DNA of 64,000 bases from Sorex araneus (lineage: Eukaryota > Chordata > Mammalia > Eulipotyphla > Soricidae): assembly GCF_027595985.1 (NCBI RefSeq), contig NC_073313.1, forward strand, positions 101,853,552-101,917,551, in the 5' to 3' direction. Below the pieces are notes generated by a model. That model ran no database searches and was not told where the DNA came from. It saw only the letters and a program-made list of their open reading frames with translations. The translations under genes and the position numbers were made by a program. Positions within the stretch are counted from its first letter, which is position 1. The number at the start of each line of letters is the position of its first letter. This document shows, piece after piece, positions 58,690-64,000 of the stretch.

Positions 58690-59480
58690 TTATTTTCATT
58701 TATTTCATTTTACTTTATTTTACGTGCTGTGTTTTATAAACTGTTATTGTAGGATTTCTTTTTTATTCATAGGATTGCTTGTATAAGCTGTTCTAGCACC
58801 ACAACCTCCATCCATGGGTATATTTCCCTCCACCATTGTTCAAGGGTTCCTCACCCACCCTCTTCATCCCAATGATAAGCCCTGGACATTTGTGATTCAC
58901 CTGTTTTGTTTCTCCATATCCCACATATGAGAGAAATAATTCTGTGTCTGTCCTTCTCCTTTGGTGTAGCTTCACTCAGCATGAAAATCTCCAGCTGAAT
59001 CCATGTAGCAGAAAATGTCATGATATCATTTTTTCTTTTTTTTTACTTTTATTTTTAATTTTAATAATACCAAACATTTTCAGCAGATTATGTCTCAGTG
59101 AAGTCCATCTTGAGACAGTGGAGTCAGGCGTCGGGTGTGGCAGCTACTTTGGATTGTGGAAGCAAGCAGCTGCTGGGGGCTCTGCTTGGGTGGGCTCCAG
59201 GCTGACCCTCCCTGCTCTGGTTTACCTCAGTCTGTTCAATCTTTTGCAGTTCTGAGATTAACTGTGGCTTTTCCTGTCTTTCAAGATTTACTAGATTTTA
59301 TTTTTTCTTATAGCTTAGTATTCCATTGTGGATATGTACCAGTTTCTTTATCCAGTCGTCTGATCTTGGATACTTGGATTACTTCCAGATTTTGGCAATT
59401 GTAAATAGTGTTGCAATTAGCACAGGTGTGCAGACATAAGATTTTATTTTATTGTCATCTGTGACCATTTTTTTACTGAC
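58690..59480 (-). mobile_element. L1 3' UTR and ORF2 tail, antisense, interrupted
   Basis: GTTCTAGCACCACAACCTCC, TTCACTCAGCATGAAAATCT, TAGTATTCCATTGTGGATAT and TCCAGATTTTGGCAATTG are reversed L1 blocks. A separate insertion lies at about 59038-59296. Confidence 0.8.
59038..59296 (-). mobile_element. Unidentified short retroposon nested in L1
   Basis: It starts with a T-rich run and splits the L1 between GATATCATTTTTTCTT and CTTATAGCTTAGTATTCC; TTTTTTCTT at both edges suggests a TSD. The interior (AGTGGAGTCAGGCGTCGGG, GGGTGGGCTCCAGGCTGACC) matches nothing else here. Confidence 0.5.
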
Positions 59481-60467
59481 ACAGGACATAAATCCCAAAT
59501 AATCATTTCCCCCCTCCTGTATATGGCAATACAGGGAAATTATTCAACATTTGTATATGATAAAGATGAGTAGAATATGAGTCTGTGACTAAGGAATGTG
59601 TACTCGGTATATGTAAAAACCACTGGTTATGGTTAGCATGCCACCATTAATTTAGATAACAGAATGTCATGTAATCACTGAATTTCAATTTTTCCACATA
59701 GGCAATAGTTAATAATATGTTCTTATAATTCTAGGATATTCTCTACTATTTTATTTATTATTATTTTTTATTCCCACTTGGGATATTTCTATTGACTTAT
59801 CTTAATTCTCAGCATTTCATTCCTTATTCATGTCCAATCTATACGTGCACCTATCAAACATGATCTTTATTTCTACTACAGTGTATTTTCTAATTTATGT
59901 TTAATTATAATTTAATTTATGATTAATTATAACACTTTTATATATCTTCTGTTACTACATGTTGTCTATTTTTCAGTCTAAGAATTATAAATGTATGCCA
60001 TATTTGAATTATTAATTTGCTGTGATTTATACTATTAAAATTTCAAGATGTATAATATTACCACATCACACAACCAGAGTATCAGCATGTCTCCACTTCT
60101 GGGAAGACCTAGAAGATCTTCTTTCACACACCTCAAACCCCCACTCAGTGACTTGAGATTCATAGGTTGACTCTCAAAGTTTGTTATCATTGATCATTAT
60201 TCCCTTACTATGTTACTTTTTGAGTCTAGTTTTGGTGCTACTCTCTCTCTCTTCAAACAATGAGTTTGTGTCTTTAGATATAATGTTTTCGAAAGCCAGG
60301 CTATATTTACTGCATAAAATGAACTGAAGCCTTTGATGAGAAATTTTAGACTTCTTTGGTTAAGAAATAGATTTATTGCTTATCATAGCCTTGGGGTTTA
60401 GAGACAAAATTCCCTCTTTTGTTCTTTTCACTGTCTGTTAACTGGATATTTTTCTTTCCTTTCATTT

Positions 60468-60663
60468 AACTTTTTTGTTTTTGGTTTGTTTGGTGCTTTG
60501 GCTTTTAGGCCACACCTGGCAATGTTCAGGGGTTACTCCTGAGTATTCAGGAATCACTCCTGGCAGTGCTCAGGGGACCATATAGGATATGAGAGATAGC
60601 ACCTGGGTTGGTCATATAGCACCAGATAAGAGTCCCAACCATTGTACTATTATTCAGGCCCCA
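60468..60663 (-). mobile_element. SINE type A, antisense
   Basis: A T/G tail, AGGCCACACCTGGCAATGTT, AATCACTCCTGGCAGTGCTC and GTACTATTATTCAGGCCCC. Confidence 0.88.
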
Positions 60664-61359
60664 TGTTATCTAGGTTTTTCTAAAGACTTATCAAATGTAG
60701 CCTATACTGTGCATTTATTTTAGTTGTAATATCCTGTTATTGTACAGGATCCCTCTGAATGTGTTGGTAAAGTATGAAATAAATGGGAAAAGTCTATAAT
60801 TCTATGATGACATTTAATTCTTATAGTGGACCTTATCCCTGGGTTATGACTGTTATAAGTGCTTCTTAGCTTCTCTCTTATTCCCTAACCCACAATTGGT
60901 GAGAAAAAAGACAGAAGATGGATCTGGCTTGTATTCCCCTCTTCAATAACTAGGTGGAATTTGGGGCTAGAGGAGTCTGAAATTGAGTATTACACTTATT
61001 TTGTTAAGGAAAACAGAATGATTTGAGTTTATTTCAGAACAGTTTCTTTTCTCAGTTCTTTTTCCATTGCCCAAAAGTCTGAAGGGATATTTTTCTGATA
61101 TCTGTCAACAAACTCAATGAATCTCCTGGTTATAAACCCACAAAAATGTGACCACTTCCAAGATTGAGCACCCTGGAATGTTATAGTTCAGCTACTCCAC
61201 AGTCTACAAAAACCTGGCAATTAGCCCTTAAGACTTCCTATCAGTTCTTGGTTCCGTAGCTGCTGAGTAGCTAGAAATCTCTATTTGCAGTCTCACCAGG
61301 ATCTCTTGAATCTAGTGCATCAATTTTTACTGTGGCCTCAATTATATAATGACTATAAT

Positions 61360-61606
61360 AAGAGTGAGTGATAGCACAGAGGTTGGGCATTCGCCTTTCA
61401 CACAGCCGACCTGTGTTCGATTCCTCCGCCCCTCTCGGAGAGCCTGCAAGCTACCGAGAGTATCGAGCCCGCGCGGCAGAGCCTGGCAAGCTACCCAAGC
61501 GTATTGGATATGCCAAAAACAGTAACAATAAGTCTCTCAGTGAGAGACATTACTGGAGCCAACTCGAATAAATCGATGAGCAATGGGATGACAGTGACAG
61601 TGATAT
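61360..61606 (+). mobile_element. SINE type B, variant subfamily
   Basis: Shares with the copy at 21722 the head variant GGTTGGGCATTCGCC, the body GCGTATTGGATATGCC and the hairpin AATAAGTCTCTCAGTGAGAG. Confidence 0.9.
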
Positions 61607-61686
61607 TGGTGGTGGTCAAGAAGAATTGTATAGCGGGTGCAAGAGAAAGTCTCTTTTTCAGACATGTTGAGCTATTGTTCAGCTAT

Positions 61687-61789
61687 GATTTTTTGTTATA
61701 GTAAATATAGCTATATATTTTGGCTCCTGGTAGCTAGGATTTTTTTGTTATAGTAAAATATAGCTATATATTTTAGCTCCTGGTAGCAC
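61687..61789. repeat. Tandem duplication of about 51 bp
   Basis: TTTTTTGTTATAGTAAATAT through CTCCTGGTAGC occurs twice back to back (about 61688-61736 and 61741-61787) with a few differences. Confidence 0.88.
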
Positions 61790-61819
61790 GCAAACACAAT
61801 GCACAAAGCACAACATCTA

Positions 61820-61930
61820 ATAGCCTAGTTCTCCCTCTTAGAGAACCTGACAAGCAACAGAGTCTATTGTCCGCTCAAGAGAGCATGACAAGCTCCCCAT
61901 GGCATACTCATGTCCCAAATACAGTAACAG
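61820..61930 (+). mobile_element. SINE type B/C body, diverged, truncated at the hairpin
   Basis: CCCTCTTAGAGAACCTGAC, GCATGACAAGCTCCCCATGG and CAAATACAGTAACAG, then it ends abruptly. Confidence 0.65.
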
Positions 61931-61937
61931 ATATATA

Positions 61938-63022
61938 CATACCTCTCAGAGAGCCTGGCAAGCTACTGAGAGTATCTTGCCCACACAGCAGAGCTGGCAG
62001 GCTACCCATGGCATATTTGATATGCCAAAAACAGTAACAATAGGTCTAATACCCCTGACCCTATAAGAGCCTCCAATTGTTGAGAAAGACGAGTAAGGAG
62101 AGGCTGTTAAAATCTCAGGGCTGACTTTTGGAAAACAATATGGGCAATTCTCAAAAAACTAGAGGTTGAGCTTCCATTTGATCCAGCAATACCACTGCTG
62201 GGAATACATCCCAGAGAAACAAAAAAGTATAGTCGAAATGACATCTGCACTTATATGTTCATCGCAGCACTGTTTACAATAGCCAGAATTTGGAAAAAAA
62301 CCTGAGTGCCCTAGAACAGATGACTGGCTGAAGAAACTTTGGTACATCTATACAATGGAATACTATGCAGCTGTTAGAAAAAAATGAGGTCATGAAGTTT
62401 GCATATAAGTGAATCAGCATGGAAAGTATTATGCTAAGTGAAATAAGTCAGAAAGAGAGAGACAGACATAGAAAGATTGCGCTCATCTGTGGAATATAGA
62501 ATAATAAAATAGAGTCTAACACCCAAGAATAGTAGAAATAAGTACCAGGAGGCTGTCTCCATGGCTTGGAGGCTGGTCTCTCATTCTGGGTAACTCAGAG
62601 AAGGGAACACCAAGTAAAATGTGGTTGGAAGTCATGCGGGGGAAGGGTGACACATGCCGAATGTAGACTAGAGACTGAACACAATGGCCACTCAACACCT
62701 TTATTGTAAACCACAACACCTAATCAGAGAGAGAGAACAAAAGGGAATACCCTGCCATAGTGGCAGTGTGGGGTTGGGGGTGATGGGATTGGGGAGGGTG
62801 GGAGGGATACTGGGTTTACTGGTGGTGGAGAATGGGCACTGGTGAAGGGAGGGATTCTCGAACTTTGTATGAGGGAAACATGAGCACAAAAATGTATAAA
62901 TCTGTAACTGTACCCCCACGGTGATTCACTAATAAAAAATTTTTAAAAAATCTCAGGGCTGAGTGTAATAGAGACGTTACTGGTGCTCACTTGAGTAAAT
63001 CAGGATGACAGTGATACAATGA
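61938..63022 (+). mobile_element. SINE type C, split by an L1
   Basis: 5' part (61938-62124) from CCTCTCAGAGAGCCTGGC through CAGTAACAATAGGTCTAATA, the extra block (CCCTGACCCTATAAGAGCC) and AAAATCTCAGGGCTGA. 3' part (62947-63022) resumes with AAAATCTCAGGGCTGA, GAGACGTTACTGG and CAGGATGACAGTG. No tRNA head. Confidence 0.88.
62125..62946 (+). mobile_element. Young 5'-truncated L1, sense, inserted in a SINE
   Basis: Contains the ORF2 C-terminal region (GAATACTATGCAGCTGTTAG, AAGTGAAATAAGTCAG) with in-frame stops, then the 3' UTR (AATGGCCACTCAACACC, GAATGGGCACTGGTGAAGG) ending GGTGATTCACTAATAAAA. Exact 16-base TSD at 62109-62124 and 62947-62962. Full-length orientation reference for the antisense 3' ends at 15190 and 38318. 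Confidence 0.95.
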
Positions 63023-63177
63023 TAGTAAAATATGACATTTAGTTTAGAAGTTTACTTTTTACGTAGTGGAGTTATTTGATAACTGCATATGTAATTTCTT
63101 GTAACAGTCATGGAAAAAATAGGAACAATGGCTTAGGTTCCACAAGAGTGACTTGGTTAATGAACAATTCTTGATTC

Positions 63178-63445
63178 TTCTTGGAGAGCCCGGCAAGCTA
63201 CCGAGAGTATTCCGCCTGTACGGAAGAGCCTGGCAAGCTCCCCATGGCATATTCGATATGCCAAATACAGTAACAATAACAAGTCTTATCCCCTGACCCT
63301 GAAAAGAGCCTCTGATAGTTGGAAAAAAACAAGGAAGAAGAGGCTTCTAAAATCTCACGGCTGGGAGGAATGGAGACATTACTGGCACCCAGTTGAATAA
63401 GTCGATGAATAACGGGATGACAGTGTACAGTGATATTGGTAGTAT
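63178..63445 (+). mobile_element. SINE type C, headless
   Basis: GGAGAGCCCGGCAAGCTACC, ACAGTAACAATAACAAGTC, the extra block (CCCTGACCCTGAAAAGAGCC ... TCTAAAATCTCACGGCTGG), then GAGACATTACTGG and AACGGGATGACAGTG. Confidence 0.9.
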
Positions 63446-63604
63446 TTACAAGTTGTAAATGCTTTATATGGCAGATTAGAATTGAAGTGTATTCTGCCTA
63501 ATTCTATTAGTTAGAACTATGGATTGCATTTTGGATTATATACATATATATTTATACAGACCTGATGGTCTTGTCAATGAAAATGCTCATAATCTGAAAA
63601 TAGA

Positions 63605-63868
63605 ATTAGAGTAATAACAATAACAAAATAATTAGTGCTTATACTTTGCCAAGTGGTTTTAGCATGTTTTACACTATATTTGATTTACATGTGTTACTTT
63701 ATTTAATATTTGTAGTTTCCCTATTGATAAAATTATTATCACTACATTTTTTAAATAAAGAAATTGAGACTTAGAACAATGAAGAAACATGTTGATGAAT
63801 GTACAACTGGAATTCAAACAGAACTATTTGAGTATGGAACTTATATTCTTAATCACCTCACTCCCAAT
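63605..63868 (-). mobile_element. MIR element, antisense
   Basis: AGTGCTTATACTTTGCCAAG, ATTATCACTACATTTTTTAA, AATTGAGACTTAGAACAATG and CTGGAATTCAAACAGAAC, then TTCTTAATCACCTCA. Confidence 0.78.
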
Positions 63869-64000
63869 TTCAAGATTAGGACTTTGAAGATAGAAAGATG
63901 TTGATATTCACCTGGGATGGGAAGGACTCCGGGAAGTGAGTTGTCCTAAGCTTTCCAATTACAAATAGGACTCCAAAGGGTCAAAGTTTATATTTAATTT

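Noticed and set aside
62159..62347. Coding potential in the L1 at 62.1-62.9 kb
   Set aside because: The ORF2 tail in the sense frame contains stops and lacks all catalytic parts; the minus-strand frame is a shadow.

Overview
This is nuclear DNA from a placental mammal, almost certainly an X-chromosome interval inside IL1RAPL2 (interleukin-1 receptor accessory protein-like 2). Two exons of that gene lie on the + strand, at 12316-12589 and 51593-51779, with good splice sites and a matching reading frame, separated by a 39 kb intron. Nested in that intron, on the - strand at 32067-33919, is an intact-looking two-exon gene of the TEX13 family, called here as TEX13A. From memory, human TEX13A also lies antisense inside IL1RAPL2, so gene content and position agree. 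Everything else is intron.

The likely source is a shrew (Soricidae, e.g. Sorex). The window is saturated with a tRNA-derived SINE whose head (GGGGCTGGAGCGATAGCACA...) I recognise as the shrew SOR-type SINE. This comes from memory and was not searched. Three forms can be told apart by eye. Type A is tRNA head plus a body containing CAGCATCCCATATGG, GAGCACCGCCAGGAGT and GGGTGTGACCC, ending in an A-rich tail. Type B has the same head, then an unrelated body (CCCTCTCGGAGAGCC, GGCAAGCTACC, GATATGCCAAAAACAGTAAC, GAGACGTTACTGG, GATGAGCAACGGGATGACAGTG). Type C is the type B body without the tRNA head and with about 80 extra bases inside its hairpin. Many copies are flanked by clear target-site duplications (TSDs).

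L1 elements are the second main component: old antisense ORF2-3' mosaics at about 2280-2770, 5640-9400, 41275-44380, 54495-55430 and 58690-59480, and younger 5'-truncated 3' ends with exact TSDs at 6196-6667, 38318-38848, 38993-39188 and 62125-62946. Traces of ancient MIR elements also occur.

Layout: 1-12315, intron with an L1/SINE mosaic; 12316-12589, IL1RAPL2 exon; 12590-32066, intron with many SINEs and a retroposon cluster at 21.7-23 kb; 32067-34310, TEX13A with a CpG-rich promoter and first exon and a 239-base pure-purine tract in its intron; 34310-51592, intron with two opposed young L1 ends, a long L1 mosaic and a small CpG-rich patch at 46.5 kb; 51593-51779, the next IL1RAPL2 exon; 51780-64000, intron ending in a cluster of type C SINE bodies, one split by an L1. 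No tRNA or rRNA gene, CRISPR array or bacterial operon was seen. Stretches where I see only non-repetitive AT-rich intron: 1-960, 1160-1640, 1900-2280, 3116-5410, 9800-10350, 12900-14090, 16290-17010, 17200-17670, 18225-19540, 19745-20500, 23000-23600, 25190-26010, 27130-28480, 29265-30000, 30000-32020 (3' flank of TEX13A), 34880-35180, 36120-36590, 37130-37945, 39200-39590, 39745-40125, 44720-45500, 45760-46470, 46720-47015, 47975-49005, 50530-50845, 51000-51592, 52300-52980, 55726-57570 (except a weak MIR), 58090-58690, 59480-60465 and 60665-61360.
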